DNA of 64,000 nucleotides from CAZMGY01 sp964565945 [NCBI: uncultured bacterium] (GTDB lineage: Bacteria; GCA-001730085). The notes below the pieces were generated by a model that was not told where the DNA came from, made no database searches, and was given only the letters and a program-made list of their open reading frames with translations. Numbering within the stretch: position 1 is the first letter of the stretch; every line of letters starts with the position of its first letter. The translations under genes were made by a program, and so were the position numbers. The DNA is taken from NCBI GenBank assembly GCA_964565945.1, contig CAZMGY010000030.1:1-64000 (forward strand). Reading direction: 5' to 3'. Positions 51,954 through 61,065 of this stretch are shown one piece after another.

Positions 51954-53423
51954 TCAAATTAACCCCATCCATTCGCGCAAAGCATCCAAATGGCTCTTCA
52001 GCCGCGTCCGAGCATACATTTCACTTTGGCCAGTGGCCATCATAAATATCCAATCACTGCTCAAAACCTCTCTCCAGTGAACCTCACAGGCCTGATGAAT
52101 GGATTGATCCCATGATCCATGTTGATAATGAGCCCAGAGCGCTTTTAACTCCCTCCAAACCCAATCATTATTGGGGTTAAGCCACCTACGGTGATATCCC
52201 CCCTGCCCCCAACTGGACAAAGCGGGCTGAACCATCTCACAATCGCCCCATTCAGGTCCATATTGCTCAGGAGTGCTCAAAACCAAAAGATCATCCTTAT
52301 CCAAACTATCCCAAACCCGCTCCAAGAACCACAAACCTTCCCACCACCAATGGCCAAACAACTCGGCATCAAAACAGAGTGTCATGCAGGGCTGAGGTAC
52401 GCCCGCCGCCTGGATGTGATCCACCCGTTGCCTTAGTTGGTCCATGAAAAGCAAGGCATGCTCCCGGACTAAAGTCTGTCCCTCAGAAGGTCTATATAAA
52501 GATGGAAAATCTTCCTTAAAACCAACCCGACGATGTTTGAAGCCAGTGGCCGTGATTCCTCCTCGCTTGGCCTGATAATTCTGCAAACAAGAACTTGTCT
52601 CATCAAAACCAATATCGCAGTAAAAATCACGGTAAACCCCAGAACCTGGGTACCCTTCACTCGCACTCCAAATCCATTTGCTACTCGTCGCATCTCTCCC
52701 CCAAGCCATCACATCATTCGCACATCGAACTGGGTGAAAAACACCTCGTCGCGGTTGAGGGTAGGCCTGCAAAATACCATGTGTCTCTAAAAAAAAGTAC
52801 TCCACACCTATGGAGTGAAGGTATTGTTCAAAGCCTGGCACATAGCCACATTCTGGCAACCAAAACCCTCTCGAATTAAAGCCAAACGCTTGTTCAAACA
52901 CAGCACAGCCTTGGGATATTTGTTGCTGAACCAGCTCGGGTTGATCATTCCAAAGAGGTAAGTAGGCATGACTTTCCGACGTGGTGATTAAGGCCAGAAC
53001 ACCCTTACGCGCTAAATCTCCCCAAGCTTGCACCAGTCCTCCTCTTCCTAAAGAGACCCAGCCATCACGCACGCGCAAATAATGATCCAGGTAATGTTGC
53101 GCCAATTTGGTCGCTTCGGATTTCTGGGCATGACGCTGGGCATAGTCTTCAGCCAAAGCAATATGTTCATCAAGGTAAGCTTCATATTGTTCAAGTAAAA
53201 GGTCTTCTTGCATCATGCGCAACAAAGGCGGTGACAAAGACAAAGTGAGCACATGACGATAAGCTCGCACATCTAATTTTTGTAGCAAGATCAATAACGG
53301 AATGTAGGTTTCGGTCAAAGCTTCAAAAAACCAATCATGCTCTAAACAATAAGCGAGATCGTCATGACACACATAAGGCAAATGAGCATGCAAGACCCAT
53401 TGCACCCGCCCTTTCACGACCAA
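51954..53423 (-). CDS. GH57 glycoside hydrolase, probable 1,4-alpha-glucan branching enzyme
   Basis: A family 57 enzyme with its conserved regions in order: HAHLPYV (residues 12-18), a second region around TTSESHAYLPL (148-157), the nucleophile region GFWLPECGY (E191) and the acid/base region FDAELFGHWWWEG (D352), followed by a helical C-terminal domain. At 489 residues, with the WLPECGY and AELFGHWWWEG forms, it matches branching enzymes (transfer of alpha-1,4 chains to alpha-1,6 branches) better than alpha-amylases. Start TTG 53423 has GGAAGGG at about 8 nt; GTG 53417 is the alternative. It overlaps the DUF4912-like gene by 10 bp and is co-transcribed with it. Confidence 0.88.
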   Translation of the reverse strand: MVVKGRVQWVLHAHLPYVCHDDLAYCLEHDWFFEALTETYIPLLILLQKLDVRAYRHVLTLSLSPPLLRMMQEDLLLEQYEAYLDEHIALAEDYAQRHAQKSEATKLAQHYLDHYLRVRDGWVSLGRGGLVQAWGDLARKGVLALITTSESHAYLPLWNDQPELVQQQISQGCAVFEQAFGFNSRGFWLPECGYVPGFEQYLHSIGVEYFFLETHGILQAYPQPRRGVFHPVRCANDVMAWGRDATSSKWIWSASEGYPGSGVYRDFYCDIGFDETSSCLQNYQAKRGGITATGFKHRRVGFKEDFPSLYRPSEGQTLVREHALLFMDQLRQRVDHIQAAGVPQPCMTLCFDAELFGHWWWEGLWFLERVWDSLDKDDLLVLSTPEQYGPEWGDCEMVQPALSSWGQGGYHRRWLNPNNDWVWRELKALWAHYQHGSWDQSIHQACEVHWREVLSSDWIFMMATGQSEMYARTRLKSHLDALREWMGLI

Positions 53424-53776
53424 GAACTACACCCTTCCTCATACTGAGAAAGTTCGTAAATGGCTTGCATATCGGGGCAAAAAGGAACTCGAGGCGCGGG
53501 AAAGGTTTTAAACGGCTCGCTCTCGGCCAAAACCTCCTCGACGTTTGTGGCATCATCCACCATCAGCACACGATAAACGTTTCCTGGATCAGGCAACATC
53601 ATATGCCAACTCTGACTAGCCGAAGCAACTGAAATATGGTAACATTCAGCCCAGTTCCCAGAGACGTCTTGCTTATCTAAACATAAAGTGACTTGCAAAG
53701 AAGCCCCCTGCTCCATGTCCCAAGAGACAAACACCCAGCTGGAGTCACTTTGCTGAACTGATAACTGTTTGCGCAT
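53414..53776 (-). CDS. DUF4912-like protein paired with GH57
   Basis: A 120-residue soluble protein with an all-beta look. Its shape matches the DUF4912 domain: an aromatic opening strand (SWVFVSWDM), a strand with VTLCLDKQDVSG, an aromatic turn near SQSWHMMLPDPGNVYRVLM, and a Pro-rich exit (FPAPRVPF). DUF4912 is commonly encoded next to or fused with GH57 enzymes, and by analogy may bind carbohydrate. ATG 53776 has AGG at 9 nt; a TTG at 53785 would add 3 residues. It is first of a two-gene unit with the branching enzyme, read from the palindromic divergent promoter. Confidence 0.6.
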   Translation of the reverse strand: MRKQLSVQQSDSSWVFVSWDMEQGASLQVTLCLDKQDVSGNWAECYHISVASASQSWHMMLPDPGNVYRVLMVDDATNVEEVLAESEPFKTFPAPRVPFCPDMQAIYELSQYEEGCSSWS

Positions 53777-53792
53777 AAAAATCAACCTAGTT

Positions 53793-53817
53793 TGATATAA
53801 TGAAGATCATTATATCA
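53793..53817. promoter_or_regulatory. Palindromic divergent extended -10 promoter/operator
   Basis: A perfect inverted repeat of 11-bp arms (TGATATAATGA) around a 3-bp centre (AGA). Each arm contains TGA-TATAAT, an extended -10, reading outward on opposite strands. It lies between the DUF4912-GH57 pair (minus) and the ferredoxin operon (plus). A second plus-strand extended -10 (TGATACAAT) follows near 53831-53839. A dimeric regulator could bind here. Confidence 0.55.
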
Positions 53818-53876
53818 TAGGCCAAGTTTAGTGATACAATAGAATCTTTGATAACAACAATAAAGTATCTGAACCT

Positions 53877-54110
53877 ATGGCCTCCAAGGAACACAAATAC
53901 ACAGAAAATGTCGATGGTGCTTTTTATGTCGATGAAGAATGCATTGTCTGCGATGCCTGCATGGAAGTTGCGCCAGACCATTTTGTGATAACCGAGGATA
54001 ATGACCATGTCTACATACGGCTTCAGCCCCAATCCGATACTGAACAAAAAGCTTGCTTGGATGCTCTCGAAGCCTGTCCAGTTGACGCCATTGGTCAAGA
54101 TGGTGCTTAA
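53877..54110 (+). CDS. Ferredoxin with a single 4Fe-4S cluster
   Basis: A 77-residue acidic ferredoxin. The cluster ligands are in CIVCDACM (three Cys) and a distant CPVDAIG (fourth Cys), so one 4Fe-4S cluster is expected, as in Thermotoga/Desulfovibrio-type monocluster ferredoxins. It carries low-potential electrons, for example for the KorAB oxidoreductase encoded 3.5 kb away. It lies 5 bp before the cysteine desulfurase and is co-transcribed with it. No strong ribosome site precedes the ATG. Confidence 0.9.
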   Translation: MASKEHKYTENVDGAFYVDEECIVCDACMEVAPDHFVITEDNDHVYIRLQPQSDTEQKACLDALEACPVDAIGQDGA

Positions 54111-54115
54111 AAATA

Positions 54116-55237
54116 ATGCTTTATCTCGATAATGCCGCCACAACCCAACCCCTTGAGTCTTCCATTCAATTGATGCAAAGCATTTTACAAAACCAATGGG
54201 GCAATCCTTCTTCACTCCATCGCCTCGGGGTTCAGGCAGCCGACATATTAGAACAGGCCCGTTTTCGTTTGGCTCAAAACTGGTCGATTTCTGCCGAAGA
54301 AATTATCTGGACCAGTGGCGCCACCGAAGCCAACCAAACGATCCTTCTTCAAGCTCCGGGAAACCCCAACTCTCGCAAAAACCACATCTTAGTTTCGCCT
54401 TTCGAACATCCTTCGGTGACTAAAGCATTACCTATCCTTAAAGCCAACGGCTTTGAAATTGAGTACCTGGCCATTAACCTTAAAGGGCATATCAATGCCA
54501 AGGACTTAGCTAGCAAACTGCGCCCCGAAACAGCTTTGGTCAGTGTGATCGGTGTGCATAATGAACTTGGTGTCAAACAAGATATTGATCACCTGAGCCA
54601 AATCATTCGCAACACAAATCCCAAAACACGTTTTCATGTCGATGCCGTGCAGTGGATCAACAAATATCCTTTTCCAAGTGGGCCCTACCGTCCCGACTTC
54701 ATCACCTTTTCAGCACATAAATGCCATGGTCCCAAAGGCATCGGAGGCATTGTTAAACGCAAGGAGGTTCCTTTAACACCTCTTTTACAAGGTGGTCAAC
54801 AAGAACACGGCTTTCGTGCAGGTACCGAAAATATTGCTGGGATTGTGGCCAGTGTCGAAAGTTTACTCAAAATGAACGCTAAAATTGATCACAGCTGGGC
54901 TCAAAGTATCGAACAGACGTTGCACAGTTATGTCAATGCTCACCCCGATCTGGTCTGGGTCAGTCCCCCTCCTGGACCACACAAAAGTCCCTGGATTCAT
55001 ATGATCAGTGCTCCCAAACATAAAAGTGAAGTGCTCATTCATCGCTTAGAGGATAAGGGAATTTTCATTTCTTCGGGAAGCGCTTGTTCCGAGAAAAAAA
55101 AGGAGCGCAAAGTTTATGTCGATCTCATGAAGCTGTCTCCGACAATTGAACAAGGTTTACTAAGAATCTCCCTGTCGAGCTCCAATCAAACCGATGATAT
55201 GCAAGTCTTAATCACCAGCTTAGGAGACATCTTATGA
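54116..55237 (+). CDS. Cysteine desulfurase (IscS/NifS family)
   Basis: A PLP enzyme releasing sulfur from cysteine. Family landmarks are LDNAATTQP at the N-terminus, the PLP-lysine in FSAHKCHGPKG (K202), GTENIAGIV, and the catalytic Cys loop SSGSACSEKKK (C324). At 373 residues it is full length. The stop overlaps thiI by 4 bp, so the main job is probably sulfur supply to ThiI for 4-thiouridine in tRNA, as for the Bacillus NifZ-ThiI pair. A wider Fe-S role is possible because no isc or suf scaffold is in view. Confidence 0.9.
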   Translation: MLYLDNAATTQPLESSIQLMQSILQNQWGNPSSLHRLGVQAADILEQARFRLAQNWSISAEEIIWTSGATEANQTILLQAPGNPNSRKNHILVSPFEHPSVTKALPILKANGFEIEYLAINLKGHINAKDLASKLRPETALVSVIGVHNELGVKQDIDHLSQIIRNTNPKTRFHVDAVQWINKYPFPSGPYRPDFITFSAHKCHGPKGIGGIVKRKEVPLTPLLQGGQQEHGFRAGTENIAGIVASVESLLKMNAKIDHSWAQSIEQTLHSYVNAHPDLVWVSPPPGPHKSPWIHMISAPKHKSEVLIHRLEDKGIFISSGSACSEKKKERKVYVDLMKLSPTIEQGLLRISLSSSNQTDDMQVLITSLGDIL

Positions 55238-56388
55238 AACGTAGTTTACTGATTCGTTATGGTGAAATTGGCCTCAAAAAAGGCAACCGCTCTTTTTTCG
55301 AAGAATGCCTTAAGCAGAATATTCGCAAAGTTCTGCCTGAAGACGATTCGATTCACATTCGCTTGGGGCGAAAACGTTTGATCATCGACGCCAACACCTC
55401 ACAGATCGAATCGATGACCTCGCGTATTTGCCAAGTTCCAGGAGTGCTTTCAGCGCGACCAGCCTGGCGTTTTGCCAACACATGGGACGCTTGCATCCAA
55501 CACTGGCTGGATCTTATGGAACCCTATGGGCAAGCCCCTCAAAGTTTTGCCATTCGAGCTCATCGCAGCGACAAACGCTTTCCCATGAATAGCCAAGAAA
55601 TCAACCAAGCTTTGGGGGAACTGGTTCTTGAACAACGCCCAAAATGGACCGTTAACCTGGATAATCCTGACCTAACCTTTCATGTTTTAATCACCAATCA
55701 GTACATCTATGTGTCAATGAAAGATATTCCTGGTCCAGGAGGCTTACCTGTTGGTACAGCTGGCAAACTCGGTTTACTTCTCAGTGGAGGCATCGACTCT
55801 CCCGTTGCTGGTTATGCCATGCAACGCAGAGGAGCCGAATTGATTGGCATTTATTTTCATAGCTTTCCCTACACGGGAGATCAAGCCTTAAACAAGGTCA
55901 AAGATTTGCGTACTGTTCTTGGGCAATTTCAAAATACAATGCCTTTGTATGTGGTGCACTTCACTCAAATTCAAGAAGCTATCCGCGATGCTTGTGATCC
56001 CAAGTACAGTGTAATTCTCAATCGTCGCATGATGATGCGCCTGGCCGAACATATTGCTCAACAAACAGGCGCTCTGGGCCTTATCACTGGAGAATCCTTG
56101 GGCCAAGTTGCTAGCCAAACGCTGGAAAACATGGATAATGTTGGAGCAGCCACCCAGTTTCAAATTTATCGCCCCTTGATTGCCACTGATAAACAAGATA
56201 TCATCAGCATAGCTCAAAAGATTGGAACACTAGCTATCTCCAATCGCCCTTTCGAAGATTGTTGTACCTTATTTGTCGACAAACATCCAGTGATTCGTTC
56301 TCATAAAAATAAGATTCTCGAAGAGGAAGCTAAATTAGAGATCGAAACTTTAGTTCAACACGCCTATAAAGCGACAAAGCTTCTTTGA
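55234..56388 (+). CDS. thiI: tRNA 4-thiouridine synthase ThiI (no rhodanese domain)
   Basis: Adenylates and thiolates U8 of tRNAs. An N-terminal ferredoxin-like and THUMP region (about 1-165) is followed by the PP-loop ATP pyrophosphatase domain with LLLSGGIDSPVAGY, TGESLGQVASQTL and FEDCCTLFVDKHP. At 384 residues it lacks the C-terminal rhodanese domain of the E. coli enzyme, like the Bacillus form that receives sulfur directly from a dedicated desulfurase; that partner is the gene just upstream. Confidence 0.95.
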   Translation: MKRSLLIRYGEIGLKKGNRSFFEECLKQNIRKVLPEDDSIHIRLGRKRLIIDANTSQIESMTSRICQVPGVLSARPAWRFANTWDACIQHWLDLMEPYGQAPQSFAIRAHRSDKRFPMNSQEINQALGELVLEQRPKWTVNLDNPDLTFHVLITNQYIYVSMKDIPGPGGLPVGTAGKLGLLLSGGIDSPVAGYAMQRRGAELIGIYFHSFPYTGDQALNKVKDLRTVLGQFQNTMPLYVVHFTQIQEAIRDACDPKYSVILNRRMMMRLAEHIAQQTGALGLITGESLGQVASQTLENMDNVGAATQFQIYRPLIATDKQDIISIAQKIGTLAISNRPFEDCCTLFVDKHPVIRSHKNKILEEEAKLEIETLVQHAYKATKLL

Positions 56389-56516
56389 GCTAAAATTACG
56401 CCACCTACACCTCACGTTGATAAAACTTAATGATTTCGTAAACACGTAAATTAACCGCATCACTCGATTCAAGGTTTGGCAACAACCTCCAATCCTTAAG
56501 AGTTAGTAACTGTCTG

Positions 56517-56559
56517 CCCCTACAACGTCAAACTTCTCTCGAATGGGGATTTTTTTTTT
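56517..56559 (+). terminator. Possible terminator of the ferredoxin-desulfurase-thiI operon
   Basis: CCCC (56517-56520) can pair with GGGG (56545-56548) just before a run of ten T. The stem is short and the loop long, so only the T-run makes it plausible. Confidence 0.3.
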
Positions 56560-56594
56560 GCCAATACGTTTTCTAGGAGGCCCGAAACGGCCCT

Positions 56595-57527
56595 TTAGTC
56601 TGCCAGAAAACGCTCCGCTTCCAAAGCCGCCATACAGCCACTTCCCGCCGCAGTGATCGCCTGACGATAGATTTTGTCTTGAACATCACCACAGGCAAAA
56701 ACGCCCTCCACACTGGTGGCTACTGTACCTAGCTGAGGGATCAGGTAACCCGTTTCATCTGTATCGAGCTGTCCTTCCAAAAAATCGGTGTTAGGTTTAT
56801 GTCCAATGGCATAAAACAACCCTCCAGCATCAATCACGGTATCTTCTTGCCTCTGAACATTTTGAACTTTAAGGGAGGTTAAACTCTCTTCCCCCAAGGC
56901 CTCCAATAAACCCGTATTCCACATCACTTCGATTTTGTCGTGCTTAAGCACACGGTCTTGCATCGCCTTGGAAGCACGGAACTGATCACGACGCACCAAC
57001 ATAATCACTTTGCTCGCATACTTGGTCAGATAATGAGCTTCTTCACAGGCCGAATCGCCCCCACCCACAACCACCAAAACCTGGTCACGAAAGATTGGCA
57101 AAGCACCATCACAAACAGCACAGGCCGAAATACCTTTTTGCCAGTAGGTCTCTTCTCCAGGAACCCCCATTCGTTTCGCAGTCGCTCCAGTGGCAATAAT
57201 CAAACTTTCAGCCTTAAGCTCATCCTTACCCACATAGACTTTAAAAGGTCTAACACTTAAATCCACTCGAGTAACCGTTTCGGTCCGCATTTTGGTGCCA
57301 CACGCCACAGACTGTCCACGCATACGCTCCATCAATTCTGGTCCTGAAATGCCTTCGGGAAAACCAGGAAAATTCTCAACGTCCGTGGTGCTGGTTAGCT
57401 GCCCCCCCGCGGCCACTCCTCCAGCCATAAATCCTTCAAACATCAGGGGTTTGAGTTGCGCTCTCCCAGCATAAATCGCTGCCGTATGCCCAGCGGGTCC
57501 AGATCCAATAATAATCACTTTTTCCAT
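56595..57527 (-). CDS. trxB: Thioredoxin reductase
   Basis: A 310-residue NADPH/FAD disulfide reductase. It has the FAD motif GSGPAGHTAAIYAGRA, the redox pair CAVCD (C136, C139), an NADPH motif VVGGGDSACEEAHYL, and the C-terminal FAD motif GVFACGDVQD. Length and layout are those of the low-molecular-weight TrxB. It stands downstream of korB with a 117-bp gap. No thioredoxin gene is next to it. Confidence 0.95.
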   Translation of the reverse strand: MEKVIIIGSGPAGHTAAIYAGRAQLKPLMFEGFMAGGVAAGGQLTSTTDVENFPGFPEGISGPELMERMRGQSVACGTKMRTETVTRVDLSVRPFKVYVGKDELKAESLIIATGATAKRMGVPGEETYWQKGISACAVCDGALPIFRDQVLVVVGGGDSACEEAHYLTKYASKVIMLVRRDQFRASKAMQDRVLKHDKIEVMWNTGLLEALGEESLTSLKVQNVQRQEDTVIDAGGLFYAIGHKPNTDFLEGQLDTDETGYLIPQLGTVATSVEGVFACGDVQDKIYRQAITAAGSGCMAALEAERFLAD

Positions 57528-57644
57528 GATAAGGTCTCACTTCTATTGATGGGGTTATCTTTCCTCCATTAGTCGCAGCAAGCCAACAAATACTTACTTG
57601 ACAATTCCAGCACACACCCTTGAAAAGCCCGTACCCTTAGATTT

Positions 57645-59228
57645 TTAAGCCATTTTGGCTTGCTGAATCTTATGGCGAATAAAAGACAAGACATTTTTAA
57701 TAGAAATTAGGGTAACTTGCCCTTTATGCATCACAGGAACATGACGAAAACCCCCGAGAGCCATCTGGTTGATCGCATAGCCAATCCGCATAGTATCATC
57801 CAACAGCTTGAACTCACGATTAAGCACCACCTCACCCACGGTTAATCGCTCACGATTCACTTGTTTAAGGGCCACTTTGAGCATAATATCACGCTCAGAT
57901 AAAATACCTTTGAACTGATCGCCTTCATTCACGAGCACAGCACTCACATCACGATTAGTTTTAAATACATCAATTGCCTTCGACATACTTTCTTTTATAT
58001 CCATCGAGGTCGCCTGAACGCCACTATAGATAATCACATCTTCCAAAGGATCACGCATAATACTAAAAATAGGATGCGATCGCACCTTGTTCAAATAGTC
58101 CTTACGTTCCTTAAGAATCGTGTTTTCCAATTGATCATCATCACTATCTTTAAGACGCGCATTTTGACCTCCACGAATTTCACCTCCTTCTTGGTCGACT
58201 TCCCAAAATTCAGATCCATTCAACAAAACTTGCAAATTGCCTTTACCTTTGGTTTCAAAAGCCATTTTTTGTTGTGCTTCCAACTGATCATCGTACGTAG
58301 GACGGCCCTCCACCGAACGGAAAACGCCCATTGGGGTAGGAAAATCGGGATATTGCATCTGCGTCAGCAAGTAGGCATAAGTCGGATCAGGATCATTCTC
58401 ATCATGAACAATTAAATCCGCTTCGGTCACACCATTTTCACCAAGGGTTACCACTTCTGACTTAAGACCATTCATGCGAATCCCTTTATCGCGATCTTTG
58501 CCAAAAATAAGAGGTTGCCCTTGTTCTAACATCAACAAACGATCGTCGCGTACTTCACGTCCTGAAATATCTTCGAAGGTTTTATCGTTAAAAATCACAC
58601 AGTTTTGAAAAATTTCAATAAACGACACACCTTTATGCTCAGCGGCAGCTTTCAGAACTTGGGCCATATGTTTCGGATTAGTATCCAAAGCCCGCGCAAT
58701 AAACGTGGCTTCAGCTGCAATCGAAAAACACAAAGGATTGATGGGATGCTCAATCGACCCCATGGGACTCGTCTTGGTTTTTTTACCAAGCTCCGAGGTT
58801 GGACTGTACTGCCCTTTGGTTAAACCATAAATCCGATTGTTAAATAAAAGAATCGTAATATCTAAGTTCCGTCGCAGAGCATGCATAAGGTGATTCCCAC
58901 CAATACTAAGACCATCACCATCCCCCGTGATCACCCATACATTCAATTCGGGGTTGGCCACCTTAACGCCAGTCGCAATCGCAGGAGCACGCCCATGAAT
59001 GGTATGAAACCCATAAGTGTTCATATAATAAGGGAAACGACTCGAACACCCGATGCCACTCACAACCACAAAATTTTCGCGAGGAATTCCCAGCTCGGGA
59101 AAAACCTTTTGCACAGCACTTAAAATCGCATAATCCCCACAACGAGGGCACCAGCGAACATCAGCACTCGATACAAAATCTTTTTTGGTCAACTTAGGTT
59201 GTTCTTCACTCGCCTTAGTATCTGTCAT
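57645..59228 (-). CDS. korB: 2-oxoacid:ferredoxin oxidoreductase beta subunit fused to a CBS-pair
   Basis: The beta subunit binds thiamine diphosphate and a 4Fe-4S cluster. Cluster cysteines are C27 and C30 (WCPRCGDY), C61 (GIGCSSR) and C210. The TPP motif is TGDGDGLSIGGNH near residue 102, with NNRIYGLTKGQYSP after it. The beta subunit is normally about 280-350 residues. Here it continues through a linker into two CBS motifs at about 405-525 (AVLVNEGDQFKGILSERDIM; RHVPVMHKGQVTLISIKNV), which bind adenine nucleotides in other proteins. The ATG overlaps korA by 4 bp. The substrate, 2-oxoglutarate or another 2-oxoacid, is not settled by sequence. Confidence 0.88.
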   Translation of the reverse strand: MTDTKASEEQPKLTKKDFVSSADVRWCPRCGDYAILSAVQKVFPELGIPRENFVVVSGIGCSSRFPYYMNTYGFHTIHGRAPAIATGVKVANPELNVWVITGDGDGLSIGGNHLMHALRRNLDITILLFNNRIYGLTKGQYSPTSELGKKTKTSPMGSIEHPINPLCFSIAAEATFIARALDTNPKHMAQVLKAAAEHKGVSFIEIFQNCVIFNDKTFEDISGREVRDDRLLMLEQGQPLIFGKDRDKGIRMNGLKSEVVTLGENGVTEADLIVHDENDPDPTYAYLLTQMQYPDFPTPMGVFRSVEGRPTYDDQLEAQQKMAFETKGKGNLQVLLNGSEFWEVDQEGGEIRGGQNARLKDSDDDQLENTILKERKDYLNKVRSHPIFSIMRDPLEDVIIYSGVQATSMDIKESMSKAIDVFKTNRDVSAVLVNEGDQFKGILSERDIMLKVALKQVNRERLTVGEVVLNREFKLLDDTMRIGYAINQMALGGFRHVPVMHKGQVTLISIKNVLSFIRHKIQQAKMA

Positions 59229-61063
59229 GACCCAGTCAACTCCTCTATTTTAGCGCAGATTTCCGCCACAGTGAATGGTCGTCCTTGGATTTTATTAAAA
59301 CCAATAGCATCCACCAAATATTCGGCACGAATCATTTTGATTAATTGCCCAGTGTTTAATTCGGGCACAAGCACCGTTTTAAATTGTTTTAAAAAATCCT
59401 TAAGCTCATGAGGAAAAGGAAACAAATGGCGCAAGTGGATACTGCTCACCGATACATCTTGGCTTTTCATTTGTTCCACAGCAGTGGTAATGGTTCCATA
59501 AGTTCCCCCCCAGCCAATAACCAAAAGATCCCCCGACACCTCACCTAAAATATCAAGTGGTGCATAATCATTGGCCATTTTAAGAACTTTTCCTAATCTT
59601 AAATGTGTCATTTGTTCATGATTTTCAAAATCATAACTAACTGAACCTTTTTCATCTTTTTCGAGACCCCCGATGCGATGCTCCATGCCTGGCGTTCCAG
59701 GCAAAGCCAAACGACGCGCTAGGGTTTCGGGGTCACGCTGGTAAGGCACATATGCTTCACCAGGAACAGCCGTCATCACCTCATTCGGTTCAAAACAAGA
59801 GACATCAGGAATTTTCCAAGGCTCAGCGCCATTGGCAATAAATCCGTCCATTAGAATAATCACTGGAGTGTTGTACTTAAGGGCCAAACGAGACGCCTCA
59901 ATAACCGTATCAAAACAATCTGCTGGAGATTTAGCTGCAATCACAGGCAAGGGTGAATCACCATTGCGTCCATACATATTCTGTAATAAATCGCTTTGCT
60001 CTGTTTTGGTTGGCAAACCTGTACTAGGCCCGCCACGTTGAACATCAATAATCAAAAGCGGCAACTCGGTGATCATAGCTAAATTTATAGCTTCGGATTT
60101 TAAACAAATTCCAGGACCACTGGTGGCTGTCACCCCAATTGATCCAGCAAAGGCCGCACCAATTGCCACACCAATACCAGCAATTTCATCCTCAGCTTGC
60201 ACTGTTTTGATACCAAAGTTTTTATGCTTCGAGAGTTCGGCAATCACATCACTGGCTGGCGTAATCGGATAACCTCCAAAAACGATTTGTTTTTGGCTTA
60301 ACTCCGCCACCGTAACTAAGCCCAAAGACAAGGCTTCGTTACCTGTGATTTTACGATAAATTCCGGGTTCCATGGGGGCTTTTCCCACATGATACCTAAC
60401 CCCAATAATTTCGGCAGTTTCTCCGTAAAAATACCCCGTCTTAAGAACCTTAACATTGGCCTCTAAAACATCAGGTTTCTTAGCAAATTTTTTCTCCAAC
60501 CACGCAATAGTGAGTTCCATAGGACGATCATACATCCAATACATAAGACCCAGAGCGAAAAAGTTTTTGCACAATTGTTTGGCCGAAACCTTCAAAGGAC
60601 TTTCTTCGAGAGAATCTAAGGTGAGCTGTGTTATATCAAGGAGAATTAAATTATATTTATCTTGCAAAGCCTCGTCTTCCAAAGGATTGCTTTCATAACC
60701 CGCTTTGCGTAAGTTTTCTTTAGTGAACGTTCCAGTGTTAGCAATCAAAATGCCTTTGTCCAGCAAGTCAGGAAGATTCACCTTGAGTGCCGCAGGATTC
60801 ATCACCACCAATACATCAGGAGCATCCCCTGGTGTCATAATCTTGCGATTTCCAAAATGAATTTGAAACCCCGAAACGCCTGGCAATGTTCCTTGAGGCG
60901 CACGAATTTCAGCAGGAAAATCGGGTAAAGTACTCACATCATTTCCAGCAATAGCACTACTGTGGGTAAACTGCGTTCCCGTTAACTGCATCCCATCGCC
61001 AGAATCTCCAGCAAAACGAATAACAACCGAATCAGTCACTTCTATAGATTTGTGCACAGACAT
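59225..61063 (-). CDS. korA: 2-oxoacid:ferredoxin oxidoreductase alpha subunit (gamma-alpha fusion)
   Basis: A 612-residue KorA-type subunit. The N-terminal gamma domain (about 1-200) has VIRFAGDSGDGMQLTG. The pyrimidine-binding alpha domain (about 230-450) has FGGYPITPASDVIAEL, ATSGPGICLKSEAINLA and DVQRGGPSTGLPTKTEQSD. The C-terminal transketolase-like domain ends near residue 600. With KorB it decarboxylates a 2-oxoacid, takes up CoA and reduces ferredoxin. It starts 2 bp after the CBS gene and overlaps korB by 4 bp. Confidence 0.92.
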   Translation of the reverse strand: MSVHKSIEVTDSVVIRFAGDSGDGMQLTGTQFTHSSAIAGNDVSTLPDFPAEIRAPQGTLPGVSGFQIHFGNRKIMTPGDAPDVLVVMNPAALKVNLPDLLDKGILIANTGTFTKENLRKAGYESNPLEDEALQDKYNLILLDITQLTLDSLEESPLKVSAKQLCKNFFALGLMYWMYDRPMELTIAWLEKKFAKKPDVLEANVKVLKTGYFYGETAEIIGVRYHVGKAPMEPGIYRKITGNEALSLGLVTVAELSQKQIVFGGYPITPASDVIAELSKHKNFGIKTVQAEDEIAGIGVAIGAAFAGSIGVTATSGPGICLKSEAINLAMITELPLLIIDVQRGGPSTGLPTKTEQSDLLQNMYGRNGDSPLPVIAAKSPADCFDTVIEASRLALKYNTPVIILMDGFIANGAEPWKIPDVSCFEPNEVMTAVPGEAYVPYQRDPETLARRLALPGTPGMEHRIGGLEKDEKGSVSYDFENHEQMTHLRLGKVLKMANDYAPLDILGEVSGDLLVIGWGGTYGTITTAVEQMKSQDVSVSSIHLRHLFPFPHELKDFLKQFKTVLVPELNTGQLIKMIRAEYLVDAIGFNKIQGRPFTVAEICAKIEELTGS

Positions 61064-61065
61064 AA

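Noticed and set aside
56571-56594. GC-rich self-complementary stretch after trxB
   Set aside because: Pairing is only four bases plus a bulge and no T-run follows on the minus strand, so it was not called a terminator.
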